A DNA stretch of 64,000 bases from Vibrio spartinae (GCF_024347135.1 NZ_AP024907.1:1417001-1481000), one strand, 5' to 3'; shown: positions 39,992 through 49,649, counted from the first letter of the stretch. Translations and numbers: made by a program. Notes: generated by a model not told the origin, from the letters alone.

Positions 39992-40618
39992 GATGATGAC
40001 TCTTATAGTTGTTATGAATAGACACTGATATCCATCACTTCTTTTTCGTAACAATTTACGAAAGATATCCATTCAAAATTACATACATCCCAGCAAAGAT
40101 TCATGAGTGATGCCTAATGAACATTGCTCCCTGATTAATGTATCGACATGGTGTTTTGCCGGAAACTCTACAGTAGGTTAATTATTTCATGAAATACAAT
40201 AAGTTCTTAGTGAGAGTTTCCTTGAAGTTTTCACATAAAAGTAGCCTATAGTATGGCCATAAGGCATATAAAATCATTGTCACTTCACAACTTTGGAAAT
40301 AATGTCGAAGATGACATAGTTATCAACAACCATCTCAACAGAGATAATGTGAAATAATATGACGTATCTGTAAGTTTACTATGGAAACTTTTATGCTTTT
40401 CACCTGTCCATCGTACTAAATTTCCTTTATATTTTATTCAAGTTTCAGAATGGTAATCTTAAGCTAAATCAAAAAGTGAATAAGATACTTGTTGCGCATT
40501 GATGTAATAGTTTGGCTTGTGTGGCAAGTTGAATATCGAATATTTTCGTAGTGTACAAACTGGTGATATGATAAATGCCATCTGAGTTTGTAAATAAACA
40601 AAACTGGAAAAGTATTGA
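39992..40618. promoter_or_regulatory. nhaB-fadR divergent intergenic region
   Basis: These 627 bp contain no gene I can support. Visible elements are the palindrome TATGGCCATA (40252-40261), ATGTC/GACAT arms near 40303-40318, and AACTGGT (about 40557), which matches the left half of a FadR operator while the right half does not. Promoters for both genes are expected but none stands out. Confidence 0.35.
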
Positions 40619-41464
40619 ATGGTCATTAAGGCGAAAAGCCCAGCAGGCTTTGCAGAAAAGTATATTATTGAAAGTATCTGGAATGGGCGGTTTGCGCCGG
40701 GGTCGATTCTTCCGGCAGAAAGAGAACTGTCCGAACTGATTGGTGTGACCAGAACGACATTGAGGGAAGTGCTGCAACGGTTGGCTCGTGATGGTTGGTT
40801 GACAATACAGCATGGTAAGCCGACAAAAGTGAATCAGTTTATGGAAACCTCTGGGTTGCATATTTTGGATACTTTGATGACGCTGGATGCTGAAAATGCA
40901 ACCAGTATTGTTGAAGATTTACTGGCGGCAAGAAGCAATATTAGTCCGATTTTCATGCGTTATGCATTTCGGCTGAATCCAACCCAGTCAGAAAAAACGA
41001 TCAAGCGAGTCATTGGATCATGTGAGGCATTACTGGATGCGGATTCATGGGAGCGATTCATGGCTGACTCACCATACTCTGAAAAGATATCGCAGCATGT
41101 GAAAGATGATGGAGAGGGGGACAAAGAAGCTCGTGAACAGAAACTATTGGCGAAAACGTTCAATTTTTATGATTACATGTTGTTCCAGCGTTTGGCTTTC
41201 CATTCTGGTAATCAAATCTACGGTCTGATCTTTAACGGTCTGAAAAAATTGTATGATCGTGTCGGTAGTTACTATTTTTCGAACCCCAAAGCACGCGTAC
41301 TCGCGTTAGAGTTTTATAAAGATTTGTTATCATTCTGCTCGAACGGGACTGATAAATTAGAGCATCTTTCCGCTTGCATTCGTCAGTACGGGATTGAAAG
41401 TCGACAAATTTGGAATGAAATGAAACGTTCATTGCCGACAAGCTTTACTGAAGATGATGGTTAA
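40619..41464 (+). CDS. fadR: Fatty acid metabolism regulator FadR
   Basis: GntR-family regulator, 281 aa, that represses fatty-acid degradation and activates unsaturated fatty-acid synthesis; acyl-CoA releases it from DNA. The N-terminal winged helix includes [59 protein letters not shown] in sections. The C-terminal acyl-CoA domain contains the roughly 40-residue insertion known from Vibrio FadR (about residues 138-178, including [15 protein letters not shown]). Enterobacterial FadR lacks it. In V. cholerae the insertion adds a second ligand site. A terminator follows. Confidence 0.96.
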   Translation: MVIKAKSPAGFAEKYIIESIWNGRFAPGSILPAERELSELIGVTRTTLREVLQRLARDGWLTIQHGKPTKVNQFMETSGLHILDTLMTLDAENATSIVEDLLAARSNISPIFMRYAFRLNPTQSEKTIKRVIGSCEALLDADSWERFMADSPYSEKISQHVKDDGEGDKEAREQKLLAKTFNFYDYMLFQRLAFHSGNQIYGLIFNGLKKLYDRVGSYYFSNPKARVLALEFYKDLLSFCSNGTDKLEHLSACIRQYGIESRQIWNEMKRSLPTSFTEDDG

Positions 41465-41510
41465 TCAGGTTGGTTGGCTATGATTTGTGAATCCTTGTTT
41501 AGGGATTGGA

Positions 41511-41533
41511 AAAGGGCCAATAGGCCCTTTTTT
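41511..41533 (+). terminator. Terminator after fadR
   Basis: AAAGGGCC (41511-41518) pairs with GGCCCTTT (41523-41530) around AATA, followed by TTT. It can also serve the convergent CARF gene. Confidence 0.92.
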
Positions 41534-41561
41534 GTTGTTTCTGAATCGTAAATCGTGTTTA

Positions 41562-42725
41562 TCAGGAGAGTTTTTCTCGGCCGCCTGCTTGAGTGAACCA
41601 CTGCGATAAATGTGTTTCTAGTGCTTTCAACTCTTCGGGACCGATTAAAGCCAGTCCTAAATCCTGGGCTCGGGTAATGTCGTTTTGCCGGAGAGGCCGG
41701 AAGCTGACGAGCATTGCCCTTGCCTGAAGGCCGCCCAGTAAGTCTCTCAGTGATTCTAGCTTATATAAGGTATCATCACCGTCATCTCTCATTCCCTTGG
41801 TTTTACATTCTATGATATGCAGTTTGTTATTCACCACCGTAGCCACATCCAGCTCATTTCGTACTTCACGCTCACCCAACTGACGATAGACTTGAACGTT
41901 TAAAGAGCGATCCTGAATCGTCGGCATGCCGCACTGAATTTTTCTGACGATGCTATGTACCAGAGTTTCTAGCCATTCTCCGTTGGCAAATCGTCTGGCA
42001 TCTTCGTTGGCAAACGTTAATATACCGTGTTCATAAGTCGCAATATTTGCATTGACAAGGTCTTGTATCAATAAACTCAGTTCTTTGTAGCCTTGCTGTT
42101 TTTCTGATAAAGCGACATCAAGGCATTGTTCTTTTCTGCATGTTGTTGCCAGATAATTCAGTGTTGCCAGACCCGGACCAAGTTCGAGAGCACGACTTGC
42201 CCATGATGCGCCGATATTACAGAGTTTTGCATCCAGCGCTGGTGGTGTGTCCCGTTCAAAGAACTCGCCTCGGGCACCAAAGATTGTTAAATAATCGGAG
42301 ATTGTAATTCGATCCTGAACTTGCGCATCTTGGCAGTCATTCGGATATAGCCAGCACAGACAGTCAGAGTTGGGTTCAACCACGAAAATGGGCCATTGGA
42401 ATGTTCTGAAAACTTCATAAACGGAAAGGAGACGGTGGCGAAGACCACAACTGGCATTGAGCTGAATATCCTGATCTCTGTTTTTCAGGTCGTGGGCCAA
42501 TTGATAAATCGAGCGTTTAATTAATGCCACACTTGAACCTGATGGGATCTCGTAAAATTCACTACTAATATCATGTTGTTCTAAAACATTATGCAACCGG
42601 GAATAGATGGTTTTTTGTGAAGCATCACCGATCAGTACGGTATGTGAACCGATAATACGGTGATCAAGCAACGGAGTTATCAGACGAACCGGATCGTCGT
42701 CAAGGATGCCAACATGAATGGTCAT
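41562..42725 (-). CDS. Stand-alone CARF-domain nuclease (DUF1887, VC1899 type; Card1/Can2-like)
   Basis: A 387-aa two-domain protein. The N-terminal Rossmann-like CARF domain (about 1-140) has IHVGILDDDPVRLITPLL and the ligand-loop segment NASCGLRHRLLSVYEVF. After a helical or winged linker (about 150-250), a PD-(D/E)XK restriction-endonuclease-like domain follows, with GEWLETLV (Glu254), Asn290-Glu291-Leu-Asp293 and IIECKTKG (Glu307, Lys309). The family includes V. cholerae VC1899 and the cyclic-oligoadenylate-activated Card1/Can2 nucleases of type III CRISPR systems. All putative nuclease residues are present, yet no CRISPR array, Cas10 or other cas gene occurs in the window. Its activating ligand and job in vibrios are unknown to me. 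Confidence 0.85.
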   Translation of the reverse strand: MTIHVGILDDDPVRLITPLLDHRIIGSHTVLIGDASQKTIYSRLHNVLEQHDISSEFYEIPSGSSVALIKRSIYQLAHDLKNRDQDIQLNASCGLRHRLLSVYEVFRTFQWPIFVVEPNSDCLCWLYPNDCQDAQVQDRITISDYLTIFGARGEFFERDTPPALDAKLCNIGASWASRALELGPGLATLNYLATTCRKEQCLDVALSEKQQGYKELSLLIQDLVNANIATYEHGILTFANEDARRFANGEWLETLVHSIVRKIQCGMPTIQDRSLNVQVYRQLGEREVRNELDVATVVNNKLHIIECKTKGMRDDGDDTLYKLESLRDLLGGLQARAMLVSFRPLRQNDITRAQDLGLALIGPEELKALETHLSQWFTQAGGREKLS

Positions 42726-43120
42726 AAATTATCCTCGTGCTTTCGCTTGCAGGAGTCGGAAGGAAAAAGACAAGCGATATAGACTAGGATATAAAGGTCT
42801 CCAGCGTAAAAAACAAGGTCAGTTGGTGATAAATATCTATTTTAGCGTGAAATATGACGCTATCTTTACCTATCACCCACTTAAAATTCAAATTCGAACC
42901 GGATCTGATCAGTGGTTGACGGAAAGCAGCGATGTCACCATGAAGTCAAACATCCGTAACATTCTGCTGTATTTAGTATGAGAAAAGTGCTTAAAATACA
43001 TGAGGTACGAAAATACGATGAAACTTAACGGGTTGTGATCAATCCAACCCATAGTTAATTTTTCATTGCCACCGTTTTTATGAGTCTGATTTTATACATG
43101 AGCAGATAGAGAGGCATTAC
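42726..43120. other. 395-bp region between the CARF gene and hinT
   Basis: Contains the promoter regions of two divergent genes. A plus-strand frame of 87 codons (42718-42981) begins inside the start of the CARF gene, has no clear ribosome site and matches no family I know, so it is not called. Nothing else stands out. Confidence 0.4.
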
Positions 43121-43471
43121 ATGGCCGAAGAAACAATTTTTAGTAAGATTATTCGCAAGGAAATCCCGGCAGAAATTCTTTATCAGGATGAACTGGTCAC
43201 TGCATTCCGGGATATTAATCCACGCGCGCCAAGTCATATCCTGATTGTGCCAAATCAACTGATTCCGACAGTGAATGATGTTGAAGATGTCGATGAAGCA
43301 GCCTTAGGTCGTCTTTTTACTGTGGCGAAGAAGTTGGCTGAGCAAGAAGGTATTGCTCAAGATGGTTATCGACTGATTGTGAACTGCAATGCGCATGGTG
43401 GGCAGGAGGTTTATCATATTCATATGCATCTTCTGGGAGGAAAACCGCTGGGGCCGCTCTTGATGAACTAA
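43121..43471 (+). CDS. hinT: Purine nucleoside phosphoramidase HinT (HIT family)
   Basis: Small dimeric hydrolase of adenosine phosphoramidates, 116 aa. The HIT motif is complete as [11 protein letters not shown] (HxHxH), with the N-terminal [20 protein letters not shown] and [16 protein letters not shown] segments. It starts a run of plus-strand genes (lipoprotein, ycfL, lpoB, thiK, ycfP, ndh) found in the same order in E. coli around hinT-ycfL-lpoB-thiK. Confidence 0.96.
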   Translation: MAEETIFSKIIRKEIPAEILYQDELVTAFRDINPRAPSHILIVPNQLIPTVNDVEDVDEAALGRLFTVAKKLAEQEGIAQDGYRLIVNCNAHGGQEVYHIHMHLLGGKPLGPLLMN

Positions 43472-43535
43472 TGGGTGTCTGATGAGTTAATCTCGATGAT
43501 ATGAATAACTAGATACAAGCGGACACAGGAACGTT

Positions 43536-44942
43536 GTGAGAATTCGGATACGATATATTGCCGTGATATGTTTGGCGCTGGGGAGCAGTGGTTGCGCCAA
43601 TTTTTCGGCTGGCAACCTATTCAGCCATTACTCCGAACAAAATCAGGAGATGTATCAGGCTGTTAAGCAAGGCGACTACCAGAAGGCGAGTCAGGATCTC
43701 CCTGATCATCTCGTCGGGGGAAAGATTTTAGATAATCTGGAAAAAGGCCGTGTCTATTTGCTGAATAAAGATGTGCCCAAGAGCCGGTCATTTCTGAATC
43801 TGAGTGATCAGGCGGTCAGGCAGCAGCAGGATGAAGCTATTGTTTCTATTAGTCGTGAGGCAGCCAATGCGGGTAGTTTGTTTGCCAATGATAATTTGAC
43901 GGCATATGTCCCGGCAGATTATGAACTCGGTTTTTTACATTTATATCTCGCGCTTTCGTATGTTTATGAAAATCAGCTTGAAGGTGCGTTAGTCGAACTG
44001 AGACGGGCGAATCAGGTTCAGAAAAAAGCAAGAAATAAGAGACAGGCTGAATTAATAAAAGAGCGGGACCGTCTCAAACAAGAGGGGATTGAGCCCAATC
44101 TTGGTGGGTTAATGGCTCATTATCCCAGTACAGGGAGCACACTTCAGTCGATTCAGAATGGTTATCTGTTTTATCTGTCGGGGCTGTTATATGAAGCCAG
44201 TGGTGACTTGAATGATGCCTATGTTGATTATCGGCGAGCGCTGGCTGTCGCACCGGAGAACACCAGTGTGGCTCAGAGCACTCTCCGATGCGCGCAAAAG
44301 CTAGGTATGAATCAGGATGTGGTCGCGCTGCGAAAAAAATACGGGCGTTTACCGCAACTGAGTAAGCATCAGGGTCGGGTGATAATCATTCAGGAGCAAG
44401 GGGTTGTTGACCAACTGAAAGGTTGGCAGGCGTCTTTACCGATCTATGGTAGCCTTGGCAGAATGAACCTGTATTCTGTGGCCTTACCCTACTATTCAGG
44501 TTATCAGCCATCAGATGCTCTTCCAGTGACGCTTGATGATGTCGCGGTTGAAGGCCAACAGTTGGTTGATACCAATCTGATGGCAAGGAAGCAACTGAAG
44601 GAAAGAATTACATCGATTGTTTTTCGACAGATATTACGCTTAACATTAAAAAATACGCTGCGTCAGGAAGCTTCGAAAGATGATAATGACGGTGCTGAAG
44701 TCGCAAATCTGGTGTTCAATATATGGAATACTCTAACAGAGCAGCCGGATACCAGAAGCTGGATTACTTTGCCCGGCAGTGTATTCAGTGCGACAAAGAT
44801 TGTATCCGCTGGTGAGCAGACATTCACCGTGGGTCAGCAGTCTTATACATTCAATGTTCCTGCACAAGGAACCACATTTGTATGGCTTTCCCGTCAAGGG
44901 GGAAAGGCCGTGATTTGGCACAAACAGTTGGGAAGGTTATGA
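43536..44942 (+). CDS. COG3014-type TPR lipoprotein, function unknown
   Basis: Predicted outer-membrane lipoprotein, 468 aa. It has a signal peptide with lipobox (ALGSSGCAN; Cys20). TPR-like helices lie at about 110-240 (FLHLYLALSYVYENQLEGALVELRRANQ and GLLYEASGDLNDAYVDYRRALAVAPEN), and the C-terminal part is beta-rich. GTG start 43536 follows AGGA at 5 nt. Its stop overlaps the next lipoprotein gene. The operon with ycfL and lpoB suggests an envelope role tied to peptidoglycan synthesis; this is inference. Confidence 0.8.
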   Translation: MRIRIRYIAVICLALGSSGCANFSAGNLFSHYSEQNQEMYQAVKQGDYQKASQDLPDHLVGGKILDNLEKGRVYLLNKDVPKSRSFLNLSDQAVRQQQDEAIVSISREAANAGSLFANDNLTAYVPADYELGFLHLYLALSYVYENQLEGALVELRRANQVQKKARNKRQAELIKERDRLKQEGIEPNLGGLMAHYPSTGSTLQSIQNGYLFYLSGLLYEASGDLNDAYVDYRRALAVAPENTSVAQSTLRCAQKLGMNQDVVALRKKYGRLPQLSKHQGRVIIIQEQGVVDQLKGWQASLPIYGSLGRMNLYSVALPYYSGYQPSDALPVTLDDVAVEGQQLVDTNLMARKQLKERITSIVFRQILRLTLKNTLRQEASKDDNDGAEVANLVFNIWNTLTEQPDTRSWITLPGSVFSATKIVSAGEQTFTVGQQSYTFNVPAQGTTFVWLSRQGGKAVIWHKQLGRL

Positions 44943-45331
44943 TGAATAAATGGCTCTTCAGTTTTGTTGTACTTGTCTTGGTGGGGTGTTCCAGTACACA
45001 GACTGCCGGATTGACCGTTGAGAGTGAATATCAACGGATTTTGTATGGCGATAAAGTATTAGCTTCTGAGCTCGAGGTGAAAGATATTTCGACAGCAGAA
45101 GTGAACGATCATACACGAGGTGTGGTCAGAGTAAAAAATAAGACCGCCTCAGATCAGCATATTCAATACCGTTTTTATTGGTATGATCAACAAGGACTGG
45201 ATGTGAATGCGCGGACAGGTCCATGGCGACAAGCCATTATTAGAGGGATGGATGAAATGTCGTTATCTGAAGTGGCTGTTGCTCCGAATGCTGTGCATTT
45301 CAGAGTACAGATTAGAGAATTGAATCAGTAA
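44942..45331 (+). CDS. ycfL: YcfL family lipoprotein
   Basis: A 129-aa DUF1425-type lipoprotein. The lipobox is VLVLVGCSS, followed by a small beta-rich domain with VKNKTASDQHIQYRFYWYDQQGLDV, characteristic of YcfL. Two adjacent ATGs (44939, 44942) overlap the previous stop; the second has better spacing from GGAAGG. It lies in the same order as in E. coli (ycfL-lpoB-thiK). Function unknown. Confidence 0.85.
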   Translation: MNKWLFSFVVLVLVGCSSTQTAGLTVESEYQRILYGDKVLASELEVKDISTAEVNDHTRGVVRVKNKTASDQHIQYRFYWYDQQGLDVNARTGPWRQAIIRGMDEMSLSEVAVAPNAVHFRVQIRELNQ

Positions 45332-45349
45332 GTGACAAGGTGAGTCTTT

Positions 45350-45940
45350 ATGAAAAAAAGTATAATCCTCGTGTTGGGATTGGCTGCTCTCATGAGTGGT
45401 TGTGCAAATAAAGTGACCTATGGTGATGCACAAGCCGTAGAAACGAAAACCGTTGATTTTGGTTCGACAGATTTACAAAAAATCGCAGCGGATATGGTCG
45501 ATAGTATGATGATGTCTGGTTCTGTGGCAGCCGTTACCCGAAACTCACGTCCGATTGTGTTTGTGGATAGTATTAAAAACAAAACCAGTGAACATATCGA
45601 TACCGAGTCGATTACGGACACAATTAGTACCAAAATGCTCAATTCAGGGAAGTTTCGTTTTGTTGATATGACGCGGATCGAAGCGGTCAGAAAGCAGTTA
45701 GATTTCCAGAATAATGATGCGTTAGTCGATAAGAGTAGCTCGATTCAGTTTGGTAAGATGGTTGGTGCACAATATATGTTATACGGCAATTTATCGAGTA
45801 TCGTGAAAGATACGGGCAGCGATAAAGATGTGTACTATAAAATGACCATGCGTCTGATGGATTTGCGTTCGGGGCTCATCGAATGGGCTGATGAGACTGA
45901 AATTCGGAAAGAGCAGGAAAAGAGCTTTTTGGGATTTTAA
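45350..45940 (+). CDS. lpoB: Penicillin-binding protein activator LpoB
   Basis: Outer-membrane lipoprotein, 196 aa, that reaches through the periplasm to stimulate PBP1B. The lipobox is LMSGCANK (Cys19), the linker is short, and the LpoB fold carries RPIVFVDSIKNKTSEHIDTESITDTI and VGAQYMLYGNLSSI. The disordered linker is much shorter than in E. coli LpoB. The ATG follows AAGGTGAG. Confidence 0.9.
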   Translation: MKKSIILVLGLAALMSGCANKVTYGDAQAVETKTVDFGSTDLQKIAADMVDSMMMSGSVAAVTRNSRPIVFVDSIKNKTSEHIDTESITDTISTKMLNSGKFRFVDMTRIEAVRKQLDFQNNDALVDKSSSIQFGKMVGAQYMLYGNLSSIVKDTGSDKDVYYKMTMRLMDLRSGLIEWADETEIRKEQEKSFLGF

Positions 45941-45964
45941 TCCACTGAGTTGAGGGCGTCAGCG

Positions 45965-46825
45965 ATGGCACGTATGTCATGGTCCGAAGCATGTCAATTA
46001 GATCCGTCTCTGGCGTCTCTGACTCATTTTTTCCGAGAAACACCGACGGTTGCCCAAACACTCGCCGGTGGTTTGACGAACCGCTGTTGGAAGATTGACA
46101 TACCTGAGTCTCCTTCCGCTGTATGGCGTCCTGCAACGGACGTCACTCAAGCATTTTCAATCTCCCGTCATCAGGAATTCCACATCCTGTCAGCGTTGAA
46201 AGATCAAGCTGTGCAAATTTCGCCTGAACCACTTTACCTCAATGAACAAGGGTTACTGGTTCAGTGGATTGAAGGGGACAGAGTTGTTGCAAATGACATT
46301 GAAGTCATGACACGCCTACTGAGCCAGATTCATCAATTTCCAACAACCAAACTGCCCATTGTTCCTTTTGTTTATACGGCCCGTATTGATCATTACTGGT
46401 TCAAATTACAATCGATGTCTGCTGAGCTGGGCGCGATTGAGTCACTGTATAAAACTTGGCGGACACTCCCCAATCTTTCTGAGGCGCCACTCTCTCTTTG
46501 TCATTTCGACCTCGGCTGCCACAATATGATCAAAACGCCCCAAGGGATCAAAGTGATCGATTGGGAGTACGCATCTTTGGCCGATCCAAGAATGGATTTA
46601 GCGATGACGATCGATATGTCTGATGTCAATTTACTCACGGCTGTCGGTCAATATTGCCAACATCGAAATATTGCTGATCTTGATTTATGGATTGAGGGGG
46701 TGAAAGCTTGGATGCCCAGAGTTCGAATGCTGGCGATGTTATGGTATCTAATCGCTTTTCAGATGTGGGAAAACAAAGAGATGCAAGCCGCAGCTGAACG
46801 GATAAAAGCACAGCTCGACACCTGA
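45965..46825 (+). CDS. thiK: Thiamine kinase-like phosphotransferase (ThiK)
   Basis: Aminoglycoside/choline-kinase-fold protein, 286 aa. It has the Brenner motif LCHFDLGCHNMI and the DFG-equivalent VIDWEYASLADPRMDLA. In E. coli thiK sits directly after lpoB and phosphorylates salvaged thiamine; the same place here supports the name. ATG 45965 follows GAGGG at 8 nt; the upstream in-frame TTG 45950 is less likely. A choline-kinase-like substrate cannot be excluded by sequence. Confidence 0.82.
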   Translation: MARMSWSEACQLDPSLASLTHFFRETPTVAQTLAGGLTNRCWKIDIPESPSAVWRPATDVTQAFSISRHQEFHILSALKDQAVQISPEPLYLNEQGLLVQWIEGDRVVANDIEVMTRLLSQIHQFPTTKLPIVPFVYTARIDHYWFKLQSMSAELGAIESLYKTWRTLPNLSEAPLSLCHFDLGCHNMIKTPQGIKVIDWEYASLADPRMDLAMTIDMSDVNLLTAVGQYCQHRNIADLDLWIEGVKAWMPRVRMLAMLWYLIAFQMWENKEMQAAAERIKAQLDT

Positions 46826-46990
46826 TTTGTTCGATAATGGGTTTTGCTACGACGGAGAGTCATGAAGATTCGGTGAACGAAGTACCTAACGAGGGAGCGA
46901 AAAGGTTGATTGATAATTTTCATGCACACTCACTGTATCACCAGAGTGTTTCATGCTAGGTTCATTCTGTATGTTGGAAAGGGGATTGTT

Positions 46991-47530
46991 ATGATTATTT
47001 ATCTACATGGATTTGATTCGACCAGCCCGGGGAATCATGAAAAGGTGCTGCAATTACAATTTATTGATGATGATGTGCGTTTTATCAGCTATAGCACGCT
47101 TCACCCCAGACACGATATGCAGCATCTCCTGAAAGAAGTACACAAAGCGATCGAATCAAGTAATGACCCACACCCACTGATCTGTGGGGTCGGACTGGGT
47201 GCTTATTGGTCTGAACGGATTGGTTTTTTATGCGGCATTAAACAGGTGCTATTCAATCCGAATCTACATCCTGAGGACCATATGCAAGGGAAGATTGATC
47301 GTCCGGAAGAGTATGAAGATATTGCAACAAAGTGTGCTTCTCAATTTAGATTGAAGAATAAAGCGCATTGCTTGGTTGTGCTGTCTACACATGATGAAGC
47401 ATTGGATAGCCGGAAAACGGCTGAAGAGCTGGGCAATTACTACGATATTATTTGGGACGAGACACAAAGTCATAAATTCAAGAAGATATCTCAACATCTT
47501 CAAATGATTAGCCAATTTAAAAATAAATAA
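46991..47530 (+). CDS. ycfP: YcfP family esterase-like protein
   Basis: A 179-aa alpha/beta-hydrolase-like protein (UPF0227). It matches E. coli YcfP closely: [54 protein letters not shown] and [16 protein letters not shown]. In the nucleophile elbow GVGLGAYW the usual Ser is replaced, as in YcfP, so activity is doubtful. ATG 46991 gives the family N-terminus; the upstream 27 codons are dropped. Biological role unknown. Confidence 0.9.
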   Translation: MIIYLHGFDSTSPGNHEKVLQLQFIDDDVRFISYSTLHPRHDMQHLLKEVHKAIESSNDPHPLICGVGLGAYWSERIGFLCGIKQVLFNPNLHPEDHMQGKIDRPEEYEDIATKCASQFRLKNKAHCLVVLSTHDEALDSRKTAEELGNYYDIIWDETQSHKFKKISQHLQMISQFKNK

Positions 47531-47663
47531 TATTATATTTTTCATAAGGTTAAGTTGAATTTTGCCATCTAAGGAAAGACCGCCGAGAAGGGCTGGTTTT
47601 TCTGGCAATCTTGGCTTGCATGACTTGATTTGCTCCTTATAATGTTTCTTGTTAATTTAAAAA

Positions 47664-47677
47664 TTGATAAAAATCAA
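47664..47677 (+). promoter_or_regulatory. FNR box upstream of ndh
   Basis: TTGATAAAAATCAA is a perfect TTGAT-N4-ATCAA FNR/CRP-family box, 181 bp before the ndh start. In E. coli FNR represses ndh without oxygen. The 327-bp gap 47531-47857 holds no gene otherwise. Confidence 0.7.
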
Positions 47678-47857
47678 AATAAAATGAGAGCAGGGCTCAA
47701 CCTGACGACAGTTTATGTGAAGTAAAGTTACGCTTTATCTATATCAGTGTGTCTCACAGAAAAAGTGACTTTCACTTTGTTTACCCGTCCTATTTTTCTA
47801 GTTCGGAGTGGTGATTCCGGGCTATACCATGTTTGTTCATTTTGAGGATAGTTTGTT

Positions 47858-49147
47858 GTGACTCGTATTGTTGTTGTTGGTGGCGGTGCAGGCGGTTTAG
47901 AGCTTGTCACTAAATTAGGCCACACATTAGGAAGAAAAGGGCGAGCCCAGATCACGTTAGTGGACAGAAATGCCAGCCATTTATGGAAGCCGTTATTGCA
48001 TGAAGTTGCAACAGGTTCTATGGACGAAGGTGTTGACGCGTTGAGTTATCGGGCTCATGCGAGAAATCATAGTTTTGATTTCCAAATGGGCAATTTGGAA
48101 GAGCTCGATCGGGACAGAAAAGTCATTACTTTGGCTGAGTTGAAAGATGAGCATGGTGAACTGCTGATCCCACGCCGTGAAGTGGAATACGATATTTTGG
48201 TATTGGCTATCGGTTCAACATCGAATGATTTTAATACTGCGGGCGTGAAAGATCACTGTATCTTTTTGGATAGTCCGGAGCAGGCCAATTTATTCCGGAC
48301 CGAGATGAACAATGAGTTTCTGAAGCTTCATGCAAACAATGGTCATGGTACGGTTGATATTGCGATTGTCGGAGCCGGTGCGACGGGGGTCGAACTCTCT
48401 GCTGAGCTACATAATGCGGTGAAAGAGCTGCGTAATTACGGCTTTGGTGATTTGGATTCAAATAAGTTGAATGTTCACCTGATTGAAGCCGGTGAGCGGA
48501 TTCTTCCTGCCTTACCACCAAGAATTTCTGCTGCTGCCCATTATGAACTCACCAAACTGGGTGTGAATGTCCGTACATCAACGATGGTCACCAAAGTCGA
48601 AGCTGACGGTCTGACGACCAAAGACGGTGAAAAGATTCCTGCAAAAATTATGGTATGGGCGGCCGGGATTAAAGCCCCTGATTTTATCAAAGATATCGCG
48701 GGTCTTGAGACCAACCGGATTAATCAGCTGGTGGTGACGAATACCTTACAGACGACGCGAGATGAAGATGTTTTCGTGATTGGTGATTTGGCCCAGTGTA
48801 CACAACCGGATGGATCATTTGTTCCACCACGTGCACAGGCTGCTCATCAAATGGCCAGCCGGACATTTAAAAACATTGTTGCGAAATTAAATGACCGGGA
48901 CATGAAGCCTTATGTTTATAAAGATCATGGTTCTCTGGTCTCTCTGAGCCGCTTTTCAACCGTGGGCAGTCTGATGGGGAACTTGACGAAAGGCTCGATG
49001 ATGGTTGAAGGGAAAATCGCCCGGGTCGTTTACATTTCTCTTTACCGAATGCATCAGATGGCACTACACGGGATGTTCAAAACAGCGTTGATGCTGTTGG
49101 TCGGAAGAATCAACAGAGTGCTTAGACCTAACCTTAAGCTGCACTAA
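47858..49147 (+). CDS. ndh: NADH dehydrogenase type II
   Basis: Single-subunit, non-proton-pumping NADH:quinone oxidoreductase at the inner membrane face, 429 aa. The FAD-binding Rossmann motif is [17 protein letters not shown] (residues 3-19). The NADH-binding motif is [17 protein letters not shown] (about 168-184), and the FAD-closing motif is [10 protein letters not shown]. The C-terminal amphipathic region ends in basic residues. GTG 47858 follows GAGGA at 9 nt. A hairpin follows the gene. Confidence 0.95.
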   Translation: MTRIVVVGGGAGGLELVTKLGHTLGRKGRAQITLVDRNASHLWKPLLHEVATGSMDEGVDALSYRAHARNHSFDFQMGNLEELDRDRKVITLAELKDEHGELLIPRREVEYDILVLAIGSTSNDFNTAGVKDHCIFLDSPEQANLFRTEMNNEFLKLHANNGHGTVDIAIVGAGATGVELSAELHNAVKELRNYGFGDLDSNKLNVHLIEAGERILPALPPRISAAAHYELTKLGVNVRTSTMVTKVEADGLTTKDGEKIPAKIMVWAAGIKAPDFIKDIAGLETNRINQLVVTNTLQTTRDEDVFVIGDLAQCTQPDGSFVPPRAQAAHQMASRTFKNIVAKLNDRDMKPYVYKDHGSLVSLSRFSTVGSLMGNLTKGSMMVEGKIARVVYISLYRMHQMALHGMFKTALMLLVGRINRVLRPNLKLH

Positions 49148-49174
49148 GTAAATAACAACCAGAGCTTATCGCTT

Positions 49175-49210
49175 AATGCCATTCGCTTAAAAGCGAGTGG
49201 CATTCTTATC
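49175..49210 (+). terminator. Terminator after ndh
   Basis: AATGCCATTCGCTT (49175-49188) pairs with AAGCGAGTGGCATT (49191-49204), with one T-G pair and a very tight loop, followed by CTTATCTC. A second small hairpin, ACCCTG/CAGGGT (49246-49260), is near. Confidence 0.7.
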
Positions 49211-49323
49211 TCTAGAGCGTGAAAGTTATTTCGCCATTTTGTTTAACCCTGTTCCAGGGTAAGGCTTCCTTTTTCTCTTTTCTGGCAGAATTCACCGCTT
49301 GCCATTATCTCTAAGCGCTTTCG

Positions 49324-49464
49324 CTATTGCCCTCGGAGTCCGCCATCCGACCAGACAAACTCATCCGTATTAGATAAAGCGGCATTGATGAAGCGAATAC
49401 GCAACGAATATCCAATCATGTCGACCGTTTCCCAATGCAGTGGTCTGCCAATCTTTGAGGGTAG
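49324..49464 (-). pseudogene. Possible 3' gene remnant, family unknown
   Basis: In the otherwise gene-free 49211-49649 region, the minus strand has 46 open codons between stops, with no start. It reads like real protein: PLHWETVDMIGYSLRIRF, then INAALSNTDEFVWSDGG. A neighbouring minus-strand frame just beyond (about 49216-49296) also looks protein-like (KKEALPWNRVKQNGEITFTL). Codon use and composition differ from random AT-rich spacer. It may be a decayed gene or transposase end at the boundary of the accessory operon. I do not recognise the family. Confidence 0.3.
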
Positions 49465-49552
49465 TTATTGTCTTAAATGTCATTTAATTATCTTGATTTT
49501 ATTTGCATTAAGTATTTTACAGGGGTGTTATTTGGGTATTTATTCATCGTGA

Positions 49553-49581
49553 CTACCCATGTTTTTCGTAAAACTGCCCAT
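49553..49581 (+). promoter_or_regulatory. Direct repeats before the ABC/hydantoinase operon (candidate LAL-regulator boxes)
   Basis: CTACCCAT (49553-49560) and CTGCCCAT (49574-49581) repeat at a 21-bp interval, two helical turns. A reverse GGGTA lies at about 49534. MalT-type activators bind short direct repeats in this way, and a MalT-like gene closes the cluster. They lie 69-97 bp upstream of the first permease start. Confidence 0.4.
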
Positions 49582-49649
49582 TTCTATCCTTGTTTCTATC
49601 GCGTTGACTTGTAAATTTTAACGTAAAGGAAATTAAAACAAGGAATGTC

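Noticed and set aside
40557-40573. FadR operator before fadR
   Set aside because: Only the left half (AACTGGT) matches; the right half does not, so it is mentioned but not called as a site.
42718-42981. 87-codon plus-strand frame before hinT
   Set aside because: It begins within the start of the CARF gene, has no good ribosome site and shows no family features.
41562-43120. CRISPR array or cas genes near the CARF gene
   Set aside because: Looked for regularly spaced repeats and Cas-like proteins around the gene and in the whole window; none seen.
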